64,000 nucleotides of DNA, taken from Bdellovibrio sp. SKB1291214. Lineage in GTDB: Bacteria; Bdellovibrionota; Bdellovibrionia; Bdellovibrionales; Bdellovibrionaceae. Location: contig NZ_CP106855.1 in NCBI RefSeq assembly GCF_002209355.2, forward strand, positions 1,550,001 to 1,614,000, read 5' to 3'. Within the stretch, counting starts at the first letter, position 1; every line of letters begins with the position of its first letter. Below, one piece after another: positions 35,723 through 45,550 of this stretch. The notes under the pieces are model-generated. The model worked only from the letters and a program-made list of their open reading frames with translations, had not been told where the DNA came from and did not search any database. Position numbers and translations under genes: made by a program.

Positions 35723-36172
35723 CTATGGATTGATTTTCAATTTTGTACCAAGCTTAATTTTGTTTTTGTCAAACCAGCCCTTATTCATCTCTAGAGCGTA
35801 TTTTGCGGGTTGTGCGCTAGCATAATTGGGAAGGGCCGTGTCTGCTAGACCTTTGCCAGATTTCATTTCCTGAATATCAATAAGTTTTCCGTCCTTATTA
35901 AAATAGGCAATCGACAAATCGATCAACGTATCTTTCATCCAAAAGAAACGCGTTTGTTCGTTAGGGAAAACAAATAACATTCCCTCGTCTTCCCCGAGAT
36001 GAGTACGCATCATCAGACCTTGTTCCTGTTGCTTACTTGTCGTTGCGACCTCAACAGTTAAAGTTTTGTTGCCCAGTTTAATTGTTTTTTTCGGAAAATT
36101 TTCAGCCGCGCCAGATACTAACGCAAAACTAAGAATGATCCCCAGAACGAAGCATCTCAAGAGCGACGCCAT
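35723..36172 (-). CDS. DUF192 family exported protein
   Basis: 149 residues from ATG 36172, which has AGGGG nine bases upstream; an ATG eight codons earlier is less likely. Signal peptide, then the DUF192 domain: VEVATTSKQQEQGLMMRTHL, MLFVFPNEQTRFFWMKDTLI, and YFNKDGKLIDIQEM. The family is widespread, small and beta-rich; its function is not established. The start overlaps the end of the ppx gene by 44 bp, so it is the last gene of the gat operon. Confidence 0.85.
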   Translation of the reverse strand: MASLLRCFVLGIILSFALVSGAAENFPKKTIKLGNKTLTVEVATTSKQQEQGLMMRTHLGEDEGMLFVFPNEQTRFFWMKDTLIDLSIAYFNKDGKLIDIQEMKSGKGLADTALPNYASAQPAKYALEMNKGWFDKNKIKLGTKLKINP

Positions 36173-37049
36173 ACCTAACCCCTTTAGTAGAAACAACTAT
36201 GCCAGCCATTCCTAATGATTTAACTGTATTTAATAAGATGGAAGCCCCTGCAAAAATAATATCGGCGCGACCACCCAGTTGGTACCTGCTTCGCTTTTCC
36301 TCGACTGAAGTTTGGGCGAATGTTTGAACCCAATGATCTAGACGTTCTTTGCTAAGAAAGTAGTTATCCACTTTCTTTTCATCAAACCCACCGACTTCGA
36401 TCGCAACTATAGAAGTGGGAGTTCCCGCGACCGCAAGAATCTGATCCAGCTTGTTTTGCCGAATTTTTGGTAAGATCGTTTGTAACTGCTCATTTATATA
36501 GTCATTAAGCTTATTTTGCTCAGCTAGGGGAACGGGTTGTTGTGTAACAAATCTTTCTGTTAAGCGAACTCCGCCCATATTTAAGCTTTCGCCGAAAAGA
36601 ATTTTTTCACCGTGACCGACGATAAACTCTGTCGAACCACCACCCACATCAATGACCAAATTTGTTTTCGTGGGGTCAATCACGCCACCCGACGCGCCTT
36701 GATAACTGATCCGAGCCTCGTCTTCACCCGGGATAACTTCAATAGGAATTCCCAATTCTTTGCCGATATCGAAAAGGGCTTGGCCATTTTTAGCATCACG
36801 AGCCGCCGAAGTAGCCATCGCCAAAATTTTATCAACATTGTGTTTGTCGATTTCTTTTTTAAATTCTGTCAGGCATTTTTTTGCGCGGACCAAGGCTTCA
36901 GGATGAAGTTCTCCCGTTTTATCGACGTCTTGACCCAGTCGAACCACTTCGACCAAGTCTTTGTGCACTTTGGTAATTCCACTCTTGTCACCTTCGGCAA
37001 TTAAGCATAGAAAAGTATTTGTTCCTAAATCCAGCGCCGCGATTTTCAT
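36129..37049 (-). CDS. ppx: Ppx/GppA family phosphatase
   Basis: Exopolyphosphatase or pppGpp phosphatase of the ASKHA fold. 306 residues, the short form without the C-terminal HD domain. ALDLGTNTFLCLIAE is the first phosphate loop, LVIDVGGGSTEFIVG the second, and ATSAARDAKNG and VIPGEDEARISYQG are family signatures. It would hydrolyse polyphosphate or pppGpp and so link to the stringent response; which substrate is preferred cannot be told. It begins one base after the gatB stop. Confidence 0.85.
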   Translation of the reverse strand: MKIAALDLGTNTFLCLIAEGDKSGITKVHKDLVEVVRLGQDVDKTGELHPEALVRAKKCLTEFKKEIDKHNVDKILAMATSAARDAKNGQALFDIGKELGIPIEVIPGEDEARISYQGASGGVIDPTKTNLVIDVGGGSTEFIVGHGEKILFGESLNMGGVRLTERFVTQQPVPLAEQNKLNDYINEQLQTILPKIRQNKLDQILAVAGTPTSIVAIEVGGFDEKKVDNYFLSKERLDHWVQTFAQTSVEEKRSRYQLGGRADIIFAGASILLNTVKSLGMAGIVVSTKGVRYGVALEMLRSGDHS

Positions 37050-37050
37050 A

Positions 37051-38484
37051 CTATTTTAACTTCTCCTGCAGGATTTTATTAACAATATCAGGGCTGGCTT
37101 GTCCCTTCGAAGCTTTCATCACAGCACCGACAAAGAATCCAAACAAATTCTTTTTCTTACCTGACTTATGGTCGTCTACCGCTTGGGCGTTTGCAGTAAG
37201 GACCTCGTCGATTATTTTTTCAATAGCTGCCGTGTCAGTTATTTGCACTAAGCCTTTTTCTTTAACGATATCTTCAGGATCTTTTCCGGAGTTCCACATT
37301 TCTTGAAAAACTGCTTTTGCAATTTTTCCGGAAATTGTTCCGGAATCAATCATCCCAATCATTTTACCAAGCTGTGTCGGTGTAATTGGTGAGTTTTCAA
37401 TTTGCACGTTTGCCGTATTAAGTTCGCGCATCAACTCTGACATGATCCAATTTGAAGATGCCTTATAATTTTTCGAAACCCTTGCTGTCTCTTCGTAATA
37501 ATCGGCAATGGACTTTTCAGTCGTTAGAACTTGCGAGTCATATTCCGGGAGTCCGTGTTCTTGTTGAAATCTTTGGGCGCGGGCTATCGGCAGCTCGGGA
37601 AGTTCCTTGCGCAATTTTTCAATCCATTCATCAGTTACGATCAGCGGCAACAAATCAGGATCTGGAAAATACCTGTAATCCTGAGCGTCTTCTTTAGATC
37701 GCATCGCGAAGGTGCGATTTTTATCAGGATCCCACAGTCTGGTTTCTTGAAGGATTTTTCCCCCGCGCTCAATTTCATCGATCTGTCTTTCGATTTCGTA
37801 TTCGATAGCTTTTTCAACGAAGCGGAATGAATTTACGTTTTTAATTTCAACTTTAGTGCCAAGTTCTTTGGAGCCTTCCTTACGAACCGACACGTTGCAA
37901 TCACAGCGCATGGAGCCTTCTTCTAAATTCCCGTCGCAGACATCAAGATAACGTACAATTTGACGAATCGTACGACCATATTCTGCAGCCTCCGACGGCG
38001 ATCTTAAATCGGGGCCTGTTACAACCTCTAACAAAGGAATCCCTGCGCGATTTAAGTTAATCAACGTATAGGAACCACTATGATTCGATTTTCCGGCGTC
38101 TTCTTCTAAATGCGCTCGCGAGATAGTCACAGTTTTATCCACACCATTTACTTTGAAAGTAATCTGACCATTTTCACAAAGGGGCTTTTCGAATTGAGAA
38201 ATTTGATAACCCTTAGGCATATCGGGATAAAAATAATTTTTTCTGGCGAATACGGATTTTCTGCGAATATTGCACCCTAATGCCAAGCCCGTTTTTATTC
38301 CAAACTCAATGGCTTTTTTATTTACCACCGGCAAAGTTCCCGGCATGCCTGCGCTGACTGGAGATACATTTTCATTGTCAGCTGCCTCAAATGTCGTTGC
38401 ATCTGCACAAAATATTTTACTATTCGTGCGGAGTTGAACGTGAATTTCGATACCAATGACGGGCTCATAACCTCTATATGACAT
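37051..38484 (-). CDS. gatB: Asp-tRNA(Asn)/Glu-tRNA(Gln) amidotransferase subunit B
   Basis: 477 residues. GatB binds the mischarged tRNA and performs the ATP-dependent activation step. YEPVIGIEIHVQLRTNSKIFC, GMPGTLPVVN, FYPDMPKGYQISQF and EDAGKSNH are the family signatures of the catalytic cradle; the C-terminal helical and YqeY-like tail domain follows (about 300-477). It overlaps gatA by 11 bp. With gatC and gatA it shows that Gln-tRNA and/or Asn-tRNA are made by the indirect route. Confidence 0.97.
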   Translation of the reverse strand: MSYRGYEPVIGIEIHVQLRTNSKIFCADATTFEAADNENVSPVSAGMPGTLPVVNKKAIEFGIKTGLALGCNIRRKSVFARKNYFYPDMPKGYQISQFEKPLCENGQITFKVNGVDKTVTISRAHLEEDAGKSNHSGSYTLINLNRAGIPLLEVVTGPDLRSPSEAAEYGRTIRQIVRYLDVCDGNLEEGSMRCDCNVSVRKEGSKELGTKVEIKNVNSFRFVEKAIEYEIERQIDEIERGGKILQETRLWDPDKNRTFAMRSKEDAQDYRYFPDPDLLPLIVTDEWIEKLRKELPELPIARAQRFQQEHGLPEYDSQVLTTEKSIADYYEETARVSKNYKASSNWIMSELMRELNTANVQIENSPITPTQLGKMIGMIDSGTISGKIAKAVFQEMWNSGKDPEDIVKEKGLVQITDTAAIEKIIDEVLTANAQAVDDHKSGKKKNLFGFFVGAVMKASKGQASPDIVNKILQEKLK

Positions 38485-39946
38485 GGGGCTTTTGACCTTT
38501 CATTAAGGACGAAGCCTCTAGCGCAGCCGCGACATTTAGCATCCTCTGTTCATCAAAATGATTGGCTGTTACTTGAATGCCTATAGGAAGACCTGACTTA
38601 GATAAACTATAGGGAACACTCATTCCCGGCAATCCCGCAAGATTCGTCGACGTCGTAAATATATCATTCATGTACATTGCTAAAGGATCAGAAATCAGTT
38701 CGCCGATTTTGAAAGCAGGTGCCGTCGTAACCGGGGACAAAATCACATCGCATTTTTTAAATGCTGCCAGATATTGCTCAGTCAACAGTCGCCGAACCTG
38801 ACCGGCTTTATTGTAGTAAGCATCATAGTACCCACTTGATAAACAGTAAGTTCCCAACATGATTCTGCGCTTTACTTCAGAGCCAAAGCCCTCGCCACGG
38901 GTTTTCCCATAGAAATCCTCAAGCTCCACACCAGAGAGGCTTGCAAATTCCGCTCGGTAGCCATAGCGAATTCCATCGTAACGAGCAAGATTTGATGAAG
39001 CTTCACTGGTCGCGATAAGGTAATAAATAGGAACCGCAAACTCGGTCATTGAAACTGATACTTCAACAATTTCAGCACCTAGGGTTTTGAGAGCTTCCAA
39101 TGAATCGTTAAAAGTTTTTTCTGTGTCTGCATCAAGTCCACCTTTTAGGTACTCCTTGATGACCCCAACTTTGAATCCCTTAACATCCTGGGATAGATTC
39201 TTTGACCACTGCGGAACAGTCTTTTGAGATGACGTGGAATCCATTGGGTCATGTCCCGAAATGACTTCAAGTGTGAGGGCTGCATCCTTGACTGTACTGA
39301 CCATCGGGCCCGCCTGATCTAGTGAAGATGCAAACGCAATGATGCCATAACGACTCACACGACCGTAAGTCGGCTTAACACCGACGATTCCACAAAAACT
39401 TGCTGGCTGACGAATAGAACCACCAGTATCAGTACCAATAGTACCAACTACTAAGCGAGCGGCTTGGGCTGCAGCGGACCCCCCTGAAGAACCCCCGGGC
39501 ACGCGAGAGGTATCCCAAGGATTTTTCACCGAGCCATGATAAGAAGTTTCATTCGATGACCCCATGGCAAATTCGTCTTGATTTAACTTACCCATAATGG
39601 TCGCGCCGTTTTTCTTTAAACGCGCAACAACTGTCGCATCATATGGCGGAACGAAATTGCTAAGAATCTTAGAGCCCGCAGTCGTTGTCAGATTTTTTGT
39701 ACAAAGCATTTCTTTAATGCCAAATGGAACGCCCGCAAGCAACCCCACATCTTCGCCCTTAGCGATTCTGTCGTCTAAAGCTTCTGCCTGTTTTAATGAA
39801 TCAGGATTTATGGACGTGAACGAATTCAATTGTTTATCTAGTGAACCAATTCTTTTTTGAAAATGATCTGCCACTTCCTTAGCGCTGATCTTTTTAGTTT
39901 TTACAGCTTCAGAGATGTCACTGATAGAGGCGAAAGTTAACTCCAC
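38474..39946 (-). CDS. gatA: Asp-tRNA(Asn)/Glu-tRNA(Gln) amidotransferase subunit A
   Basis: 490 residues from GTG 39946, just behind the TTAGGAG that contains the gatC stop; the longer frame overlaps gatC and is rejected. It is the glutaminase of the complex and an amidase-signature protein: LLAGVPFGIKEML (Lys), SRVPGGSSGGSAAA (cis-Ser), and GTDTGGSIRQPASFCG (nucleophile Ser) give the Ser-cisSer-Lys triad. It releases ammonia that travels to GatB. Confidence 0.97.
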   Translation of the reverse strand: MELTFASISDISEAVKTKKISAKEVADHFQKRIGSLDKQLNSFTSINPDSLKQAEALDDRIAKGEDVGLLAGVPFGIKEMLCTKNLTTTAGSKILSNFVPPYDATVVARLKKNGATIMGKLNQDEFAMGSSNETSYHGSVKNPWDTSRVPGGSSGGSAAAQAARLVVGTIGTDTGGSIRQPASFCGIVGVKPTYGRVSRYGIIAFASSLDQAGPMVSTVKDAALTLEVISGHDPMDSTSSQKTVPQWSKNLSQDVKGFKVGVIKEYLKGGLDADTEKTFNDSLEALKTLGAEIVEVSVSMTEFAVPIYYLIATSEASSNLARYDGIRYGYRAEFASLSGVELEDFYGKTRGEGFGSEVKRRIMLGTYCLSSGYYDAYYNKAGQVRRLLTEQYLAAFKKCDVILSPVTTAPAFKIGELISDPLAMYMNDIFTTSTNLAGLPGMSVPYSLSKSGLPIGIQVTANHFDEQRMLNVAAALEASSLMKGQKPHVI

Positions 39947-39956
39947 AAAAATTCTC

Positions 39957-40238
39957 CTAAACCACTGGTGGAACTTTGAATAAGTTGCCTGCACGTTCAG
40001 GGGCATTCGCAACCATGTCTTGGGGTTTGTATTCTTGAACGACCTGGTCCTCGCGCCAATAAGCTTCGATTTCTGTGGGCGTAATCATAGGTTCAATTCC
40101 CGTGGTGTCGATGTTTTCTATTTTATTGAAATTTTGAAGAATCTTTTCCATCTGCTGACTGAACTCGTTCGCTTCGGCTTCGGTGATTTGCAGACGTGCA
40201 AGCTTGGCGATATGTTCGATCGTTTTCTTATCAATCAC
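39957..40238 (-). CDS. gatC: Asp-tRNA(Asn)/Glu-tRNA(Gln) amidotransferase subunit C
   Basis: 93 residues from GTG 40238, with AAAAGGAG about 8 bases upstream. IEHIAKLARLQITEAEANEF and the central linker ending LREDxV-like (WREDQVVQEY) are the GatC signature; it wraps round GatA and GatB to stabilise the complex. First gene of the gatC-gatA-gatB-ppx-DUF192 operon, divergent from ligA. Confidence 0.95.
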   Translation of the reverse strand: MIDKKTIEHIAKLARLQITEAEANEFSQQMEKILQNFNKIENIDTTGIEPMITPTEIEAYWREDQVVQEYKPQDMVANAPERAGNLFKVPPVV

Positions 40239-40305
40239 GACGATCTCCTTTTGGAGCTATTCCAGCAGAGAGAATATGCAAGAATCCCGTGTCAGTCACC
40301 AGTGA

Positions 40306-42390
<2,085 letters not shown>

Positions 42391-42399
42391 CCAAAAATA

Positions 42400-42427
42400 A
42401 AAACCCACAGTTTTCACCGTGGGTTTT
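42400..42427. terminator. Bidirectional terminator between ligA and the histone gene
   Basis: AAAACCCAC and GTGGGTTTT arms with an 11-base spacer between the convergent genes. Confidence 0.75.
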
Positions 42428-42452
42428 CCTTTATCGATTCTAATTTATAAAA

Positions 42453-42647
42453 TTAGATATGGTCGATAACGATATCGCGAGCCATAACTGTTTTACGGCC
42501 GTCTGCTTTTGCAGACTCTACGCCTTTAAGGCAAAGTTGCTCGATAGCTTTGCTGAGAACGTCGATAGTTTCAGCAGAAGTATTCATGCCACCTTTTTCT
42601 TTGATAAGTTTTTTCACTTTGCTAGTTACAACAAGTACTTCTGCCAT
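42453..42647 (-). CDS. Bacterial histone (singlet histone fold)
   Basis: 64 residues that form a single histone fold: helix 1 (VTSKVKKLIKEKG), loop, long helix 2 (about 24-47, SAETIDVLSKAIEQL...), loop 2 with D-G-R51-K52-T53, and helix 3 (VMARDIVIDHI). RKT in loop 2 and the Asp of ARDI correspond to the DNA-contacting RKT and the Arg-Asp pair of archaeal histones. I recognise it as closely similar to the Bdellovibrio bacteriovorus histone Bd0055, reported to be abundant, to dimerise and to coat DNA in an unusual edge-on manner. GGATGGAGAG lies 8 bases before ATG. Monocistronic, convergent with ligA. Confidence 0.92.
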   Translation of the reverse strand: MAEVLVVTSKVKKLIKEKGGMNTSAETIDVLSKAIEQLCLKGVESAKADGRKTVMARDIVIDHI

Positions 42648-42752
42648 GATGACTCTCCATCCTTAGTTAAAAATTGAACAGTAAAAGGTTTGCATAAGGG
42701 ACCTATAATTGACAATGGGAAATCTTTTTTGCGGCGCAATAATGCTAAGCGC

Positions 42753-44219
42753 TTAAGCGCCGCGGTTAGATCCCAACATTACTTCGGAGGTTCCGTCCAC
42801 AAACTTACAGAGTTCTGCTTGGCGAGAATTATGTTCACCTGGAGAAATCCACACGAAAGTTTTCTGATCCAGGGGTTTTGTGCACTCAACATCCAAGAAT
42901 GCTGGTGACCAGCATCCACTGTTCAGATGTTCCACTGAACCTATGATTTCATGTCTGGTGTGATGAGTATGCCCGTACACAATACGTTTAACTTTGGTGA
43001 TCGCGCTAGACATTGCAAGAACCCGATCATCCGGCTCCTTATAGCTGGAAACCAAAGATGTGACCGATTTGCTGTAAAACAAAAAGAAAGGCAGCAGCAT
43101 AAAAAGTGGAATAAACGCCCAAAAGAAAGAAATCTCGTACACCGACCGAACAAACACCATCAACTCAAAGATCAAAAAGAACGCGATGAAAACAATAAAG
43201 GCGCGATCAAGCCACAACTCGCGGGCCAATAACATTGGCTCACTGGCTGCCGGTGCGACAAAAAGTTCCTTTAGCTCTCGAACCATGCGTGGTTCTGCAT
43301 TGGCTTTTTCAGCAATAACTTGGATTCGGTCCTCAATTTTTAAGGGGTTACGAATCGGTGCTGACAGGCGGTCAAAGAAGGAATGAATTAACGTGGCAAC
43401 AGAACCCCAGAACCAAGTGAATACCAATCCTGGTTGAGCGCGCCATATGTACTTAAAGAAAAACAAAATGTATTCCTTTAAAGTCATAATGTAATTGCTG
43501 TCCACGTGAGGATTAAAAAATCCCATTCCGTTTGAAATATAGCGACAAGCCAAGTTGCCGAATGGAAGCTTTAAAGCGATGTAATTATAACCACGGACAA
43601 AGGGATTTACCGGGTCTTCACACATGCAATACGGATCATACTGATTACCGTGCTCGATCAGAGTGTCCTGATTGCTGATGTAAAACCATTCGACAAAGCG
43701 GACTTCTTCACGTTTATCATCCGGTAAGTTTAGATGCTTCATGATTTCGTCTTGTACTTCAAGAAAGTGTAATTCGAGATCATGATTACCGATAACAAAG
43801 ACCGCACGATTCCCGCGAACGATAAAGTCACGTAAAGATCTTACGAATGGCATATGATCGCGCAGAATCACTTCGATCTTGTGACGAGAACGCTCCGCGC
43901 GTGGGTAAAGGCCGCGATGCTTTTCAAGCCAGCTTACACGGAAGACAGGTTCTTCCGGCATGTTCAACACGCTGTCGAAATCAAAGATGTCGCCGTTCAA
44001 AACTAGTTCAACGGGGTTTCCTTGAGCGCGCTCCTCGATATGTCTCAGAAATGTTTCAAAAACATCATCATAGAAAAACTGACGAGTCTTAAACTTTTTC
44101 CATAGAGGGAAGCGCAAATTAACCGGCTCTGCCTCAGTTAGATGCAGGTCGCTTATGATCGCTGTATATTGCGCTGATTTAAAATCAGACTTTGGATGCG
44201 CAAAAAAAGAAGTGGGCAA
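42753..44219 (-). CDS. Membrane-linked metallophosphoesterase
   Basis: 488 residues from TTG 44219, which has a strong AGGAGGGAG five bases upstream. Calcineurin-type phosphoesterase motifs: IISDLHL, LVLNGDIFDF, VIGNHDLELHF near the N-terminus and IVYGHTHHTRHE plus LNSGCW near the end. Between GNHD and GHTHH lies a segment of about 230 residues that includes two or three membrane helices (FIVFIAFFLIFELMVFV, FFWAFIPLFMLLPFFLFY). The family includes UDP-diacylglucosamine hydrolases, but the substrate here cannot be named. Divergent from murD, with starts only 30 bp apart; the histone gene follows 105 bp downstream. Confidence 0.75.
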   Translation of the reverse strand: MPTSFFAHPKSDFKSAQYTAIISDLHLTEAEPVNLRFPLWKKFKTRQFFYDDVFETFLRHIEERAQGNPVELVLNGDIFDFDSVLNMPEEPVFRVSWLEKHRGLYPRAERSRHKIEVILRDHMPFVRSLRDFIVRGNRAVFVIGNHDLELHFLEVQDEIMKHLNLPDDKREEVRFVEWFYISNQDTLIEHGNQYDPYCMCEDPVNPFVRGYNYIALKLPFGNLACRYISNGMGFFNPHVDSNYIMTLKEYILFFFKYIWRAQPGLVFTWFWGSVATLIHSFFDRLSAPIRNPLKIEDRIQVIAEKANAEPRMVRELKELFVAPAASEPMLLARELWLDRAFIVFIAFFLIFELMVFVRSVYEISFFWAFIPLFMLLPFFLFYSKSVTSLVSSYKEPDDRVLAMSSAITKVKRIVYGHTHHTRHEIIGSVEHLNSGCWSPAFLDVECTKPLDQKTFVWISPGEHNSRQAELCKFVDGTSEVMLGSNRGA

Positions 44220-44248
44220 AACTCCCTCCTAATACTACTATCTGCCAG

Positions 44249-45550
44249 ATGAACCAATTTATCAAGAACCTGAAGACACCAATCGCTATTGTTGGAATGG
44301 GAAAAAGCGGTGACTCCGCTAAACGCTTGCTTATCGCATGCGGGGTAAGCGCTGATAAGATTTTAACTTTCGATGGAAAATTAGAATCCGCAAACTTCAG
44401 GGATTCAAATAAACTCATGTCTGAGGGAAAACCCCAGACTCTGGTCGTCTCTCCAGGTGTACCACTGTCTTCGGCTTGGATCAAAGAAGCCAAAAGCCAC
44501 GGCGTCTTTATCACAAGTGAAATTAGTTTGGCGTGTTCATGCCTAAGTACTGAAAAGTTAATTGGCGTCACTGGTTCAGTCGGAAAAAGTACAACAGTAT
44601 CCTTGCTTCAAGCCGGTCTAGAAGCTTTTTCTAAAACGGGTTTTGTCGGTGGCAACCTTGGAATTCCATTTGCAACTTACGCCGCTGATGTCCTCGAAAA
44701 AAAACGTCCCGTTGCCGACTGGGTGGTGCTGGAACTTTCCAGCTACCAACTTGAAAACTGCGAGGGACTGAAGCTTGATTATTCAGCGATCACATATTTC
44801 ACATCGAATCATCTGGAGCGTTACGACAGTATCGAGCACTACTACCAGACCAAGTGGAATATCTTGGGGATAACTAAGAACAAGATGCTGGTTAATTCCG
44901 AGGGCGGTGATTTGGTTGAGTACTCTAAAGCGAAACAAAATGCGCAAGTAAAAGTGATTTCTAAAAAAGATTCTGATCTTCAATCCTATCAGCTTGAAAA
45001 GGCACAACTGATTGGACAACACAACCAAGACAACATGGCTCTGGCGACGGCACTGACAATTGAAGCAGGATGGCCTGCCATTGCCATCGAAGGCATGAAG
45101 AATTTTAAAGGGCTTAGTCATCGCTTAGAAAATCTTGGCGAGGTAAAAGGCGTGCGTTTTATCAACGACAGCAAAGCAACTGCCTTAGACAGTGTGATGA
45201 TCGCAGCAACAGCCGCAGCAGACACTCTGAGCGCGGGTGGAGTTTTATACTTACTTTTGGGTGGCAGAGACAAGAATCTGCCTTGGGAACAGCTTGCTTC
45301 TTTAAAGGATATGAAAAACACCGTGTTTGTTTTCTTTGGCGAGTGTCGCGAGGTGGCGCAAACTAAATCTGCTCTTCAAGGTAATAGCTACGCTCGCTTA
45401 GAAGAAGCGATTGGATATATCTTTGGAAAAGTAAAGGCCGCTGACACAGTCTTATTAAGTCCCGGTGGAACAAGCCTTGATGAATTTAAATCATTTGAAG
45501 ACCGTGGAGATTTCTTTAAAAGAAAAGTCTCAGAGTTTTCTACTCTCTAA
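44249..45550 (+). CDS. murD: UDP-N-acetylmuramoylalanine-D-glutamate ligase
   Basis: Adds D-Glu to UDP-MurNAc-L-Ala in peptidoglycan precursor synthesis. 433 residues from ATG 44249; the longer frame overlaps the divergent gene. The N-terminal domain starts TPIAIVGMGKSG; the ATP loop is VTGSVGKSTTVSLL (GSVGKST rather than the usual GTNGKST); INDSKATALDSV is the MurD signature; LLLGGRDKN and SPGGTSLDEF follow in the C-terminal domain. It lies outside any mur/fts cluster, next to a phosphoesterase. Its end overlaps the convergent gene by 11 bp. Confidence 0.95.
   Translation: MNQFIKNLKTPIAIVGMGKSGDSAKRLLIACGVSADKILTFDGKLESANFRDSNKLMSEGKPQTLVVSPGVPLSSAWIKEAKSHGVFITSEISLACSCLSTEKLIGVTGSVGKSTTVSLLQAGLEAFSKTGFVGGNLGIPFATYAADVLEKKRPVADWVVLELSSYQLENCEGLKLDYSAITYFTSNHLERYDSIEHYYQTKWNILGITKNKMLVNSEGGDLVEYSKAKQNAQVKVISKKDSDLQSYQLEKAQLIGQHNQDNMALATALTIEAGWPAIAIEGMKNFKGLSHRLENLGEVKGVRFINDSKATALDSVMIAATAAADTLSAGGVLYLLLGGRDKNLPWEQLASLKDMKNTVFVFFGECREVAQTKSALQGNSYARLEEAIGYIFGKVKAADTVLLSPGGTSLDEFKSFEDRGDFFKRKVSEFSTL

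Noticed and set aside
42722-42765. GC-rich inverted repeat between the phosphoesterase and histone genes as a terminator
   Set aside because: The stem GCGGCGC/GCGCCGC is followed by A, not T, on the minus strand, so it is not an intrinsic terminator for that gene.
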